Of a stretch of DNA of 64,000 bases, positions 48,364-60,876 are shown piece by piece (the stretch's first letter is position 1; the number at the start of each line of letters is the position of its first letter). Below the pieces are notes generated by a model that was not told where the DNA came from, did no database searches, and worked only from the letters and a program-made list of their open reading frames with translations. Source of the DNA: Ceratotherium simum simum (Eukaryota; Chordata; Mammalia; Perissodactyla; Rhinocerotidae); NCBI RefSeq assembly GCF_000283155.1, contig NW_004454166.1, positions 7,066,557 to 7,130,556 of the forward strand, in the 5' to 3' direction. The translations under genes and the position numbers were made by a program.

Positions 48364-49373
48364 AGAAAACTCAGTCTTTTTAATATTAGAGGAGTTAAGT
48401 TTTTCTTACAACTATGTAATCTTTCATATTTACCTTTGAAACCTGTTATTGTTATTTTTGGTCAAAAAGATACTTAAGATTATTTCATAATGATCTGTGA
48501 TCCTATTTGGTCAAGTGTACAAAATTTTTAATATTTTTGACAAGCTTCCCAAAATATTCAATTCTAAATGACATTTTTTTGGCCAGGATGTAACTTTGGG
48601 ATTTTCCACCTGGGACATCTCAAAAGTTTATTCCCTCTCCTCATAAAAAGAGAGATATTACACTAATTAGGCTTACTTGGTATGTCAAATTACATGAGAA
48701 GCATGGTTGAAGAAGCAATTCTGAAATGTATCCTAAATATGAGAAATTCATGCAGTTGATGTGTCATCAACTGAAGGCAATAATAAACCTTTTCAGATTA
48801 TATTGTACTGGTGAATATTACGAAAAAGTGTTCTAGAAATTGTATAAACTTCCTAAACATCTGATATGTCCTAATATAATGTTATTACCTGTAATTCTAG
48901 TCACTATCTAAAGTATATGTCACAAAAATACTCAAGTTTTTCTGTCAATTGCATTTACCCATTGCCTTGTTTTAAAAAAAAGTCGTCAGTTACAGTTATT
49001 GTTTTACTCAGAATTTTTAGACCCAATTTTACAGTATAATCACTACATATTCAACTTCAATTTTATATTGCTTAAATAGTAATCCTTCTCCTATTCTTAT
49101 TTTCATTCTCAAATTCTACTTTATTGCCTAAAATTATAGTTAAAATTGATATGTGAGCCACAAAGTACTTTTGTTTGCACTTATTTTTTTTCACAGAACT
49201 CATTATTGTATATCCCATATTGCTAAGTAGCAGTCTGGTTTTGTCTTCCAATAGTAGAGAAAACACACCTGATTATATTTGCTGTTTTTTATTTCTGAAA
49301 TAAATATGAATTTTATAAGAATAGTTTAACATGTACACTTATTGTGTAACACATATTTTCTGATTATATATTT

Positions 49374-49490
49374 ACATTTCTCCTCCACCTTCCCTCTTCT
49401 TCCTCCACCACTTTCCTCTCCTTTTACTTCTTCTTTTGCTCCCCATCTTCTTTCCCGTCTTGGGCTTTCTCCTCCTTCTTCTATAATTCC
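49374..49490. repeat. Polypyrimidine tract
   Basis: More than 100 bp almost purely C/T on the plus strand (CTCCTCCACCTTCCC...), able to form an imperfect mirror-type purine/pyrimidine segment. A T run at 49495-49509 follows. Frames here (49326-49547 minus, 49342-49668 plus) are low-complexity artefacts. Confidence 0.8.
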
Positions 49491-49510
49491 TGGATTTTTT
49501 TTTTTTTTTA

Positions 49511-51505
49511 CACTTTTGAATATAAAATATTTTCCCATAAAGATCACTATTTTTGTTTATTATTTTCTTACAATTTGGAAGCCAAATAGTGATTCATTAC
49601 GTTTGTTCGTTACACATAAAGCCATACATTCACATTTGAATCTTTACTTCTCTAACTCTTCATATTAAGGATTTTTTTTCCATTGCCTTCTTTCCTGGTA
49701 AAATAAAGAAACTGACACAATTGTACACTCGCAGGCCATACTTCCTCCTGCTTAAGTTTCTGGTTGGTTAAATTTGGGATGGTTAAATTTTGACTCAGTT
49801 GCTCCTATTTATTCTCTTTTATTTTTCTTATGGCAATTATTATTATATTAGTTACATAGATAACCTAATACATGCAAATATTTTGAATTCTATTAGGATT
49901 CTTATTTACACTTAGTTCTGAGATTCAATAAGTTTATTTCTCAGTATCTGTCATTTTACCTAATTAAATTTTGATTCTCTGTTTTTATTTATTTCCTTAT
50001 TGGTTAGAAAGTTCTTCTTGATACAGATTTTCAGGAAAGTCGTTTTTTGTGACACCTTCACTGATTTCAGCTCAATAATGATGTTTTGTTGTTTCCTTTA
50101 CAAGTAAATAAAATATGGCATTTAGGTCTCTCTCTCTCCTCCTCTGCCTCCTACCCCTGTCCCCTGAATTACTTGGTAGATGATACTCTGTTGAACTGTG
50201 GCTCTGATATTCATATGTTCACTGGAGTAACATTACAGAATATCCCACTAGAAGACAGTACTAAGGGTGGACGAGTAAAGGTATGAGATTAAAAATAAAA
50301 ACAAAAAATCTTAAAAACACAAAAAATTAATTTCCTCAGAACAGACTTTTTTTTCATCATATGTCTAGAAATTTGACTGATTCAATTATAGCATTTATTC
50401 AATCCAGGAAAGGTTTCTTATAATAAAATCTTGATTATTATTTGTTTTATATGTTCTTGAATCAAATACAGTGCTATTAAGTTTTTATACTTTGGATCTG
50501 ATCCTTCTCCTACATATTTGTTTCCTCTCTAATTGCTTTAGACTTTTGCCATATTAATTTGCAACCCGTTAGAGTGGCTTTTTTGTACTCAATATCACTG
50601 AAAATGTTTTGTTGTGTTTATTTTTCTATTCAGAGTTATTATTTAAGATGTAAATATATTATTAAATTCACAGAATCTTTAATACTATATTATTTCATCC
50701 AGATCTTCTTTATTTCTAATACTATTTTATGAAGGCCATTCTTTAGTATCTATTATCTAATTTTTTTCATCACTGATTTCATAATACAACAATATATAAT
50801 ACAATGTATATGGTATCTTAAATTTACTTTTTTATACTGATGTAAATTATTTCTTAGAAGTACTTTCTTTTACTTCTCAAGGTTACTTTCCCTTTGTTCT
50901 ACATGGTAAATTATTTCAACAGTTCTCTTTCAGTATCGCTTTCTGTTTGTCAATATTAAGTGGGAAAGGCATATCTGTACCTGTGAGTAGATTCTCTTCT
51001 ATCCCTGCACTTTTCCCCTGGTAATAGTGTGTTAAAAAAAGAAAAACAAAACTAAAACAATTTCTTTCCAATCCTAATACTAAAGGCTGATAGTTGTAAA
51101 AGCATATTGACAAGTTAGAGATCCAGAAGACTAAGAGGAAAAAAGGAATTAGAAGCCAAAGTTAACTCAGCCACAAACATCTTTGCTCTCTCTCTTCTTG
51201 GTACTTAGTTTACTAGCTATACTAGAAGTCCACTTTATGTATCCATATATCTATTTAATCTGATACATAAATAACTGTCTGATCTTATTCCTAATGTTAC
51301 ACATATTTTGTCATTTAAATGGGGATATTTTAAGGAATTTTTATTCACCTATGAGTTTCATGGAACCCAATATTTCATTTTAAAAGGAATTAGTCTTTAA
51401 TCTAATTATTTAGAACACTGAATCCTGCCTGTTATTTTTCCTCTATAAGGTTACTAGTGTTCTGCCCGTCAAAGCAAATAAACAAAAATACATAATTCAA
51501 TATTC
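49511..51505. other. AT-rich intergenic DNA, nothing recognised
   Basis: No gene or repeat family can be supported in this stretch. Confidence 0.45.
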
Positions 51506-51536
51506 ACACACACACACACACATACACACTCACAAA
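51506..51536. repeat. CA microsatellite
   Basis: (CA)n of about 10 repeats, continuing as CATACACACTCACA. Confidence 0.9.
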
Positions 51537-51684
51537 AATCAACTTTAAGAGAGGACATTCCCTTCAACCTCACCCACAGCAGCAATGCATAATTTAACAA
51601 GTTTGCTCCAAGTACAGCCTCTGATCCGCCCTCACTCATAACCAGCCAAAATAGCAATAGATTAAATGAATTATTTAAAAAATA

Positions 51685-54600
51685 TACAGACTTCTGGTTT
51701 TATCTGTGACACATGAAGAGCTTGGAAGTAATCATTTCAAGTTGTCCTCATAACAAGGAAAAGCTGGACAAACTAAAAATCAGTAACTTTTCTTGAATCC
51801 TTCAGAGAACTGAGCTTACAGGATACACTATCCACCCAAAGTCAGGAGGGAAAGATGAATCCAGAGAGTTAGAGCTGAGATCTACTTACGTGGAGCAAAA
51901 GCCTCTCAAACCAGAAAACGGTAAGAACTTTTAAAAGGCAATTGTGATGAATTGCTGAGTATTGACTAGTATGAGAGTGAGAAACTCCTAGAATCCTTTG
52001 GAGGCTGCAGTCTTAGGTGGGTCCCTACACTTCCAGGGGCTTTACCTCCAGGAACTTCACCAGGCACTTGTAGTAAGTACAGTGCTGAGAACAAACCCTT
52101 CATATTGCTGGAAGGAGGAAGAAAAGAGTAATCATTGTGAAATATGCCCAGAGCCTTCTCTATAAGAAAGGCTTACTCCCTAGGAAAAAACGTTTTCTAG
52201 AGCCCTATAAAGAATTATTGGTAAAGGCATCTCTCCCATTCTGGCACCCTCTAGCCTTCTTGTCTCACACGAGGGGAGAGTATTCTGCAAGAAGAAACAC
52301 TATTGAAGTTCACAGGCCAGAAATACAGGCCCATTAAAAGATGAGTTATAATTAGAAGATTATGGAATCCTCCACCTCCCCTATACCATACAACCACACC
52401 CACAGAGCTCCAGTATAATAATAGCGGATTTCAGAAGAAAGGCACAGACTCTCTCTGTGTGGAGGAGTACTGAGGGAAGCCCAGTCAAAACAGAGGACAA
52501 AAATAGGTCACTAGAAGAATATGGAGCCTCTGACAACTCTAGCTACAGCAAACATTTAATATAGACTAACTCCTAGCAAGATCAACATAAATAGTCATAC
52601 TACAGACCTATTTACCTCTGTTACTATTACCCTAAATAACACGCCTGAATTACAACCAAAATTTACAAGGCATGCTAAAAGGTAAGAGAAAACACAGTCT
52701 GAAGAGACACAGCAAGCATTACAACCAGACACAGATATGACACAGATCTTAGAATTATCAGACCAAGATTTTAAAATAACTTTGATTGATATGTTAATAG
52801 CTCTAACGGAAAAACAATACAACAAATAAGAATGGTTCAGTAATATAATCAGAGAGATGGAACTTTTAAGTAAGAACCAAAAGGAATACTAGAAATAAAA
52901 AACACTCTAAGAGATGTGCTCATCAGTAGACTCAATATGGCCAAGAAAAGAATCAGTGAGCTTAAAATTATCTCAACAAAAACTTTCCAAGGGAAATTTA
53001 AAGAGGAAATAGAATAAGCAACAACAAAAAAATCTAAGAACTGTGATCAAGGGGCCGGCCCCGTCACTTAGTGGTTAAGTGCACACACTCCACTACTGGT
53101 GGCCCGGGTTCGGATCTTGGGCGTGCACCGATGCACCGCTTCTCCAGCCATGCTGAGGCCGCGTCCCACATACAGCAACTAAAAGGATGTGCAACTATGA
53201 CATATAACTATCTACTGGGGCTCTGGGGTAAAAAAAAAGGAGGAGGATTGACAATAGATGCTAGCTCAGAGCAGGTCTTCCTCAGCATAAAGAGGAGGAT
53301 TAGCATGGATGTTAGCTCAGGGCTGATTTTCCTCACAAAAAAAAGAAAAAAAAAGAACTGTGATCAATTACAAAACTGTGACACATGGATAATTGGAATA
53401 CCGGAAAGAAAGAAAAAAGAGAACAGAGAAGAAATTATTTAGATATTTGACATAATAATGTCCAGGGAGTTTCCAAACTCAATGACATACACCAAACCAC
53501 AGATCCAGAAAAATGAGAGAAGACCAAAAGTAGTAAAACAATAACCACCACCTATCTAGGTATATCATCCTCAGATCATGCAGAATACCAAAGATAAAGA
53601 GAAAATCTTGGCAGAAGCCAGGGCAGAAGTGTAGGGGTATCTTATCTGTAGAGAAAGAGGGAGAATAATTGCAGTGGACTTCACATAAGACAGTGAGTGA
53701 AATATGAAAAGTATTGTAAGAAAAATGCAACCAACCCAGAATTCTATATCCAGTGACATTATCCTTCAAAAGTGAGGAAGAAATGATGACTTTCACAGAC
53801 AAACCAAAGCTAAGGAGATTCATTGACAACAGATTTGCCTTGGAAGAAAGGTTAAATGATTTTATTCAGGCAGAATGACAATCATATAGGTCAGAAAATT
53901 GTTTCTACATAAAGAAAGGAAGTGTGTCAGAGAAGCAATAAAATAAGATAAAATAAAATGTTAATTTTTCTTTTTTGCAATCTAAAATATAACTGTTTAA
54001 AGTAATAATAGTAACAATGTATTGGGTGATAATAGCATATGGAGGGTGAGAAAAATGAACAGAATGTCATGAGGGGTGGGAGAAAGGAACTGGAAATGCT
54101 CTCTTAGAAAATATCTCCACTATACATGAAGCAGTATAGAATTATTTGAAGGTGAAATTTATAACTTCAGATGTTTATTATAAACAGTAAGACAAAAACT
54201 TTCTTTTTTTTTAAGAAAGCATAAGCAGATATGCTAAGATAAGAGATAATATGGAATCATATAAAATATTCAATCAAAACCGGAAAGAAAGAGAAATCTC
54301 TGAAAGCTACAAACATGGTTGGCATTAACCCAAATATATCAATGATCATCTTATTTACAAATTGACTACAACAATTTAAAGCCAGAGATTGTCAGAGTAG
54401 ATAAAAAAACGAGATCCAACTATAAGAAACAACAAGATCCATTGTCTAGAAGAAACTCACTTTATATATAAAAACATATAGGTTAAAAGTGAAAGGATGG
54501 AGATATATCATGATACAATAATTTGTTGAAAAGCTGAAGTAGTTATATTAATTTCAGACAAAGCAGTCTTCATAACAAAGAAAATTATCAGGTATAAAGA

Positions 54601-56398
54601 TAGATATTACATAATGATTAAGGGGCCAATTCTCCAAGAAGACATAACAATCCTTAATGTGTATACACCTAATGGAGCATGAAAATATGTGGGACAAAAC
54701 AGACAGAACTGCATGGAGAAATAGACATATCCACTTATAATTAAAAACTTCAATACTCCTCTAACAGTAATTGATAATCAAGCAGGAAGAAAATCAATAA
54801 GGTATAGTTGACCTGAATAGGACAAGCAATCAACCCGATCTAATTGACGCTTAAAGAATATTCCATCAAACAACAGCAGGATACATACTCTTCTCAAGCT
54901 CACATAGAATGTTCACCAAGAGACCACATTCTAGTCCACAAACATGCATTAACAAGTTAATAAAAAAAGAAATCATACAAAGTATGTTCTCTGATCACAA
55001 TGGAATTAAACTAGAAATCAACAACGGAAAGATAGCAGGAAAAAAATCTATATATTTGTAAATTAACAACATACATATAATTAGCATATGAGTCAAAGCA
55101 GAAGACTCAAGGGAAATTTAAAAATATTTTGAAGTAAGTGAAAATGAAAAATCAACTTACCAACATTTGTAGTGAATGCAGAGTGTAGAAGGAAATTTTT
55201 GAATTAAACGTATATATTAGAAAAGAAGAAAGATCTAAAATCAATAACCTAAGCTTCCATATTAGGAAACTGGAGAAAGAAGAGCAATTTAAGCCTAAAG
55301 CAAGCAGAAGAAAATAAATAATAAAAATTACAGCAGAAATCAGTAAAATTGAAAATGCAAAAAATATAGAGAAAATCAATAAAATACAAAAGCTGCTTCT
55401 TTGAAAAGATAAATAAAAGATGCCCCAATTAGAAAATCTGAAATGAAAAAGGGATCATCATTGCTGACCCCACAGACATTCAAAGGAATACTACAGACAA
55501 CTCTACAAATTTAATAACTTTGATGAAATGATCCAATTACTTGAAAGAAACAAACTAATAATTTCACAAAAGGAGAAACAGATAATATGAATAGCCCTAT
55601 ATTTAATAAAAAAATTAAATTAATTATCAACTTTGCAAAAAAGGTATCACCGAGTCCTGATGGTTTCATTGGTGAATTCTACCAAACATTTAAGGACCTT
55701 TTCCAGAAAATAGAATCAAAGAGAGAACTTCCTAACTCATTCTGCGAAATCAGCAATATAACCACTAATCTCAAATCCAGATAAAGACAGTACAATGAAG
55801 GAAAACCACAGACCAACATATCTCATGAACATAAGCACAAAAATCCTCAAAAAATACTAGCAAATGGAATCCAACAGTGTATATGATGAGTTATACAACA
55901 CAACCACAACTTTCAACCTTATTGAAGGTATGCAAGGCTGGTTTGATATTGGAAAATCAAATTCTCACATTTTATAAACATATCAATTGACACAGGAAAA
56001 GCATTTGACAAATCCAACACACATTTATGAAAAAAAATTAAAATTAACAAATTAGCAAGAAAGGAAAACTTTGTCAATTTGATAAAGAACATCTACAAAA
56101 TATCTACAGCTAAAATCACACTTAATTGTGCAAACTGGATACTTGTCCCCTAAGATCAGGAACAAGGCAAGCATGTCCTACTTCATGACTCCTAGTCAAC
56201 ATCACCATGTATGTTCTAGCTACTGTAATAAAACAAGAAAAGGAAATATGAGGTGTATAGATTAAAAAGGAAGAAATAAAACTGTCCCTATTTTCAGACA
56301 ATTGTATATAAAGAAAATCCCAAAAGATTTACAAAAAATAATAATAATAACCTCCTTGAACTAATACATGAGTATAACAAGGTCACAGGATACATACA
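51685..56398 (+). mobile_element. Long old L1M LINE, 5' region to reverse transcriptase, sense
   Basis: It starts in an L1M-type 5' region (GAAAAGCTGGACAAACTAAA AATCAGTAACTTTTCTTGAATCC). An ORF1-proximal block follows at about 52700-53000 (CTTAGAATTATCAGACCAAGA; CATCAGTAGACTCAATATGG). The inter-ORF block lies at about 53460-53870 (CAGAATTCTATATCCAGTG ACATT). The endonuclease runs about 54360-55100 (GAAACTCACTTTATATATA; ATCACAATGGAATTAAACTAG). Linker and reverse transcriptase continue to 56398, with the catalytic box reading Phe-Ser-Asp-Asn (56291-56302). An ERE sits at 53051-53352. It is heavily frameshifted and stops abruptly before the ORF2 C-terminus. Confidence 0.82.
53051..53352 (+). mobile_element. 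ERE-type SINE (long form), sense
   Basis: Head GGGGCCGGCCCCGTCACTTA with an A box (CTTAGTGGTTAAG) and B box-like GGTTCGGATC, then CGCTTCTCCAGCCATGCTGA, TCCCACATACAGCAACTAAA, TATCTACTGGGGCTCTGGGG, two modules (GGAGGATTGACAATAGATGC; GGAGGATTAGCATGG) and an A-rich tail. A perfect 15-bp duplication AAGAACTGTGATCAA lies at 53036-53050 and 53353-53367. The frame at 53071-53442 is only a translation of this SINE. Confidence 0.95.
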
Positions 56399-56830
56399 CC
56401 CCACCCAGATTCCGCTATCATTGACATCTTTCTTTAATATTTGTCACAATTAACAAACTGATATTGATACATTATTATTAACTAAAGTTCATACTTTCTC
56501 AGAGTTCCTAAGTTTTTCCTTAATGTCCTTTTATTAATTATTTATTATTTTATTATTTATTTATTAATTTCCTTAATGTTGATCCAGGTTATCACATTAG
56601 GATCTTCTCAGGATCCTCATGGCTATGACAGTTTGCTAGACTTTCCTTGTTTTTGATGACCTTGATGGGTTTTTGGGAGATCTGGTCACATATTGTGTAG
56701 ACAAAACACTGTCACTGTACTGATAATTGTCTGATGTTTTCTCATGACTGAGGTAATATGGGAACTCTGTGCTTTATTTGCAATAATGCTGTAAATCTAA
56801 AATTGTTGTAAAAGAAAACATTTACTAACA
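56399..56830 (-). mobile_element. Probable antisense L1 3' UTR fragment
   Basis: TTAACAAACTGATATTGATAC ATTATTATTAACTAAAGTTCA, CAGGTTATCACATTAGG and TTTCCTTGTTTTTGATGACC are, from memory, part of an antisense L1 3' UTR seen widely in mammals. The change from sense L1 to this sequence at 56398/56399 is abrupt. Confidence 0.4.
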
Positions 56831-57969
56831 AACTACATATAACCACACAGCAAAGACAAGGCAAAAGAAAATTTCTGAGTGTAGCTTTTTTTATTAGATG
56901 AATAAATGCAATGTGATTTGAAGGCTATACAGGCCTAATATTGGAGTGTAAAAATTACAATCAAGGTAGGTATAATTTTAGACCTTCTATCTCTCATTTG
57001 TCCTATAAGCAAGAAGCCACGCATAGCTCTCTGAATTGTGAATTAGCATTCCCTTATAGAAACCTCTCATCATTCTAAGAATTTGAGCCTAAGGATAAAA
57101 GTAGGACACAGTTGGATTGACCCACAAGCCAGAAGGCATTTTGCCCAGGAAACTCTCTGCAGAGCAAGCCCTCTGATGACGATAGAGAGAGAGAAGGAGC
57201 ACTCTAAACTTATTTCTTCAAGGGCTCCATTTCCCATTTGGTTCATCTCTAATGTAGATTTGAACTCTTAATAAAATTCATTAGATAAAATGGTGGCTCA
57301 GCTGTGCAGGTTGATCCAAAGTCACAAATGTGCCTCAGAGGACAGTTTTTGATTTATGCAGAAAACGTGTTGAAATCATTTTTTTTGATGGAATCAAATT
57401 GCAAGCTATGGTATTTTAACAATGCCCTGTGAATTTCAATTTCTAGAGTGATCAATGAAGCCAATCCTATTATTTGGGGAAAAAAATTGATGTTATTTTA
57501 TTTATTGGATGCCATAAGAGGTTTTAAATTTTTAAGTAAAACTAAAAGAGTATTAATTTTGTTTGAACTATTGAAAATCAATTGCAGTAACATCATTTGC
57601 ATATTATTTCTATTTAAATTGTTTCATGCAAATCATAAAATAATGTAAGGTATCAAGAGAAAACTGAAGTCATTCACTGAGGAGAATCTGATAATTTAAA
57701 TTGTAAACCATATTGATTGGGTACAGACATTTTAACTTCTGATGAGTTTACCTGTATTTATAACAAATTTGGTCAAAATTTAAATGATGACTCCTAGTTT
57801 ACATAAGATGTCAAAATACCTTCAAAGCAAGTTTAGCTAATAATCACCAATTTAGATAATATGTCAAAATATTCTTCAAATGTTGCAAGGTATCATTTAC
57901 TCCCTAAATTTTACGTCCTCCACACCTTCACAATTTACTTTAGCTGGACTTAAATCCCTATTCATGTTT
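56831..57969. other. Intergenic DNA, nothing recognised
   Basis: No supported feature. Confidence 0.5.
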
Positions 57970-58148
57970 CTGCTTATAAGTGTGAGCTTGTGCAAATTTC
58001 TTGACCAGGCTGATCTTTTGTTTTCTTCTTTGCCAATTTGGGATAGGGAGGCAGACAGTAACCATCTTATAGGTTCAACATGAGGATTAAATGAGATATT
58101 TTACATTAAATACTTATTACAAGGGGTGGCACATTGAATTCCTCTACA
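57970..58148 (+). mobile_element. MIR SINE fragment, sense
   Basis: GTGAGCTTGTGCAAATTTCTTGACC, TTTGGGATAGGGAGG, AACATGAGGATTAAATGAGAT, and GGGGTGGCACATTGAATTCC follow the sense MIR order. A purine-only tract (AGGAGGAGGAGGGACAGGGG and on) follows at about 58157-58195. Confidence 0.72.
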
Positions 58149-58204
58149 ATATTAGTTAGGAGGAGGAGGGACAGGGGGAGGAGGAAAAGGAACTTAAGGA
58201 AAAC

Positions 58205-58400
58205 ACATTGACTGGGCATCTATTTTGACCTAAGCACTGTCCTAAGTGATAGAACCAGAAGACAGATAAGACATAGATTCTGTTTTACGTAAGGCTACAG
58301 TCCAGTGGAAGAGAGGGAAATGCAAACCAATAGTTATAGGAAATCATGATAGGTGCTATAGCAGACCCGAGGAAGAGAACAGGTCCCTGTATGGGCATAC
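58205..58400. repeat. Ancient dispersed repeat-like block
   Basis: GGGCATCTATTTTGACCTAAGCAC, AGACAGATAAGACATAGATTC, and CTACAGTCCAGTGGAAGAG resemble the common mammalian pattern 'tactatgtgccaggcac ... ctcacagtctagtgg'. Class uncertain. Confidence 0.45.
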
Positions 58401-58955
58401 AAAGAAGACAAATTACAGAACTTGGAATGCTTTATCAATTTCTATTGATATCAAGTTGAAGTCTCAGCCTTGCTTCAATTTTTAGACCAGTCTCAATTAG
58501 AGACAGGAATCGTAGAGTCTACCTTAATATCCAACTTTCAACAGAAACAATTGTCTTTTTCCTTCTAGGCCTATGTCATCTCCTTAACTCAGTCTCACTG
58601 GGGCCCTGCCCGATAAATACTTACAGATGACAGTTGATCACACTGCTTAGAATTCCAAGCACAGTATTCTCCCAATTCCTTTCTACTTTTCTCAAATCGA
58701 TGATTAAGTTTTCAATTCCTCATCTCGAAAGATGAGAAGATAGGATGTTTCATGAAAACTAAATATACCACCAAGGGCTTCTGTGTACCTGGGAAAAAGA
58801 AATCCACATAAGACAAAATAGAAAATGCAGCTTTTTGTTGGAATTCACATATTATATATAATGAGAATGCAAAACCTTACTTAGACCTTTCAGTATACTA
58901 TGCATATTCTAATTCAGGGTTCTACAGATGTTGAGTAATGCTCAAAATACTTATT
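58401..58955. other. Intergenic DNA, nothing recognised
   Basis: No supported feature. Confidence 0.5.
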
Positions 58956-58959
58956 TTTA

Positions 58960-59955
58960 TTATAATAAAAATATTGTGTGTATAACACATTTCAGAAGTA
59001 TAAAAGATACCAAAGAGAAAAAAATTAACATAATCTGACCATCCATTAAAAACACCATTAAACTGTTTTACAATAATTTTTAAATTTTTCTATATCTATA
59101 TATTGTTTTTAACATGCATACTTTAACATTTTTATTTTCTTAAATAAAATGTTCTTCAAAAACTTTATTCATTACGCCTGCATAACATTTCATTTTACTG
59201 GTATAGCAATAAGCCACTCCACTTTTTAAGTTATTTGGTAATTTTTGCAATTATAAATTATGATACGTTAAATTTCATTATATTCTCACCATTCTCATTT
59301 TTTTCCTTACACAGATTCCATGTAGTATAAAAAATACACTATCAAAAAATGTAGTGATTTTAGGCTCTCAATACAACTCAAAATCCTTCCAAAAATGTAG
59401 GAGAATATCAATCTCATCATACAACATTAACACCTAATATTATTTTCTTTATAAATATCTGCAAAGTTGATAAGCAAAAAAGTCATTGCTACTTTCATTT
59501 GCTTACTCTTTTTTGTACTGCAGTCGGACTGTTCTTAAGTTGATTATTGAAAATTTCTATTTCTTCTGTGAATAATTTGTTCTTTATTTTCCTCATTGAA
59601 GAGTGTTATCTTATTCATTTTTCATTCTCCTAAGTGTATTTCAAATATTGAAGTTTTGTCATCCTATGTGTAAATATTTTTACCAATTGTTTTTCCTTTT
59701 CTTTTCTTCTTTTTCTTTTTTTAACTTAGAGAAGGCTTTATTTTCTAGGTGTTCTGATCTATTGAACTTTTGATTTTTCATCTTCCCTTCCTTTTATTAG
59801 AAATATTTTAAATATTCAAAACATCTAGAAAAGTTTGTTCCAGGTTTGATGTCAAAATATTTAGTCCAGTTGTAATTTGTGCTGGTGTGTGATGTAAAGT
59901 AGAGGTCTACTAGATTTTTTCCCTTTAAATACTACCTACCATGTTACATATTGGG
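58960..59955 (-). mobile_element. Old L1M/HAL1-like fragment, antisense
   Basis: GCCTGCATAACATTTCATTTTACTG and TTATTTGGTAATTTTTGCAATTATAAATTA match antisense L1/HAL1 3' sequence. Near 59855-59940, TTTAGTCCAGTTGTAATTTG and GTGATGTAAAGTAGAGGTCT match the antisense post-RT block (compare 38150-38200). Very diverged, with unclear parts between. Confidence 0.5.
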
Positions 59956-60235
59956 TGTCACAGTCTCAGGATAGCTGGAGAGAGAGAGAGACTAATAAGA
60001 GCTAGAGCCAGGAGACTGGCTCAGAAAATTGTTTCCATACTTCAGAAGGATGGCTGTCTGCTTTTCTTGTCATTGTTGACCTTATATCCTACAGTTCTAC
60101 CTATATTGGGAGTGAGTCAGCATTTTTACACTTATTTGATGCTACCTCTCGAGTACCGTTGCAGAAAACGTGGCACATATTTTTAGTTAAGGATATACTT
60201 CTTTATTTATTATTGCCTTAAAATGTAATTAGTAG

Positions 60236-60876
60236 AAGTGAACCTATACTTTTATTAGTTGTGGTAGAATATACATAATATTTATCACCTTAACCATTTT
60301 TAAGTGTACAGTTCAGTAATGTGAAGTATATTCACATTGTTGTGTAACCAATCTCCAGAACTTTTTCAGCTTGCAAAACTGAAATTCTATACCTATTAAA
60401 CAACAACTCCTCATTTCCCCTGCCCCCCAGCCCCTGGCAACCACAATTCTACTGTCTTTTTTTATGATTTGATTACTATTGAGATCTCATATAAATGGAA
60501 CCACACAGTATTTGCTTTTTTGTGACTGGCTTATTTCACTTAGCATAACGTCTTCAAGGTTCACGCATGTTGTAGCATGTGTCAGAACTTCCTTCCTTGT
60601 TAAGTCTGAATAATATTGTGTGTATGTATAAATCCATTCAAGAGACACTTGGATTGCTTCTACCTGTTGTCTACTGTGAACAGTACCTCTAGGAACATGG
60701 GTGTACAAATATCTCTTCGAGATACTGCTTTCAATTCTTTTGGATATATGCCCAGAAGTGGCATTTCTGGATCATATGGGCACCCTATTTTTAATTTATT
60801 GAGGAACCGCCATACTGTTTTTCATAGTGGCAGCACCATTGTACATTCCCACCAACATTTGAGCCTATATTTTGAA
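60236..60876 (-). mobile_element. L1 LINE 3' end, antisense
   Basis: Antisense 3' UTR (TTGTGGTAGAATATACATAA; TAAGTGTACAGTTCAGTAAT; CCCCTGGCAACCACAATTCT), then the ORF2 C-terminal complement (GCTTATTTCACTTAGCATAA; GGATATATGCCCAGAAGTGG; GAGGAACCGCCATACTG). It is truncated at CATTCCCACCAACATTTGAG. L1MB/MC grade by look. 59956-60235 holds a short GA run at about 59982-59994 and otherwise nothing. Confidence 0.88.

Larger units (their letters stand above)
46720..49010 (+). mobile_element. Possible noncoding ERV internal sequence carrying two EREs
   Basis: Two-plus kilobases of AT-rich, frame-free sequence follow the gag relic and are split by EREs at 47116-47383 and 48151-48363. Blocks such as GATGGTATTGCTAGAATTGAT, TCAAGTGTACAAAATTTTTA and TCATCAACTGAAGGCAATAA remind me of noncoding internal regions of MER4/HUERS-type class I elements. 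That is a memory-based impression. It could equally be single-copy DNA. No second LTR is visible to the right. Confidence 0.35.

Noticed and set aside
49342..49668. 108-codon frame rich in Ser/Pro/Phe
   Set aside because: A low-complexity polypyrimidine tract. The opposite strand is open too.
53071..53442. 123-codon plus-strand frame
   Set aside because: It lies in an ERE inserted in L1 sequence, and resembles the frame from the ERE at 24339 only because both are the same SINE.
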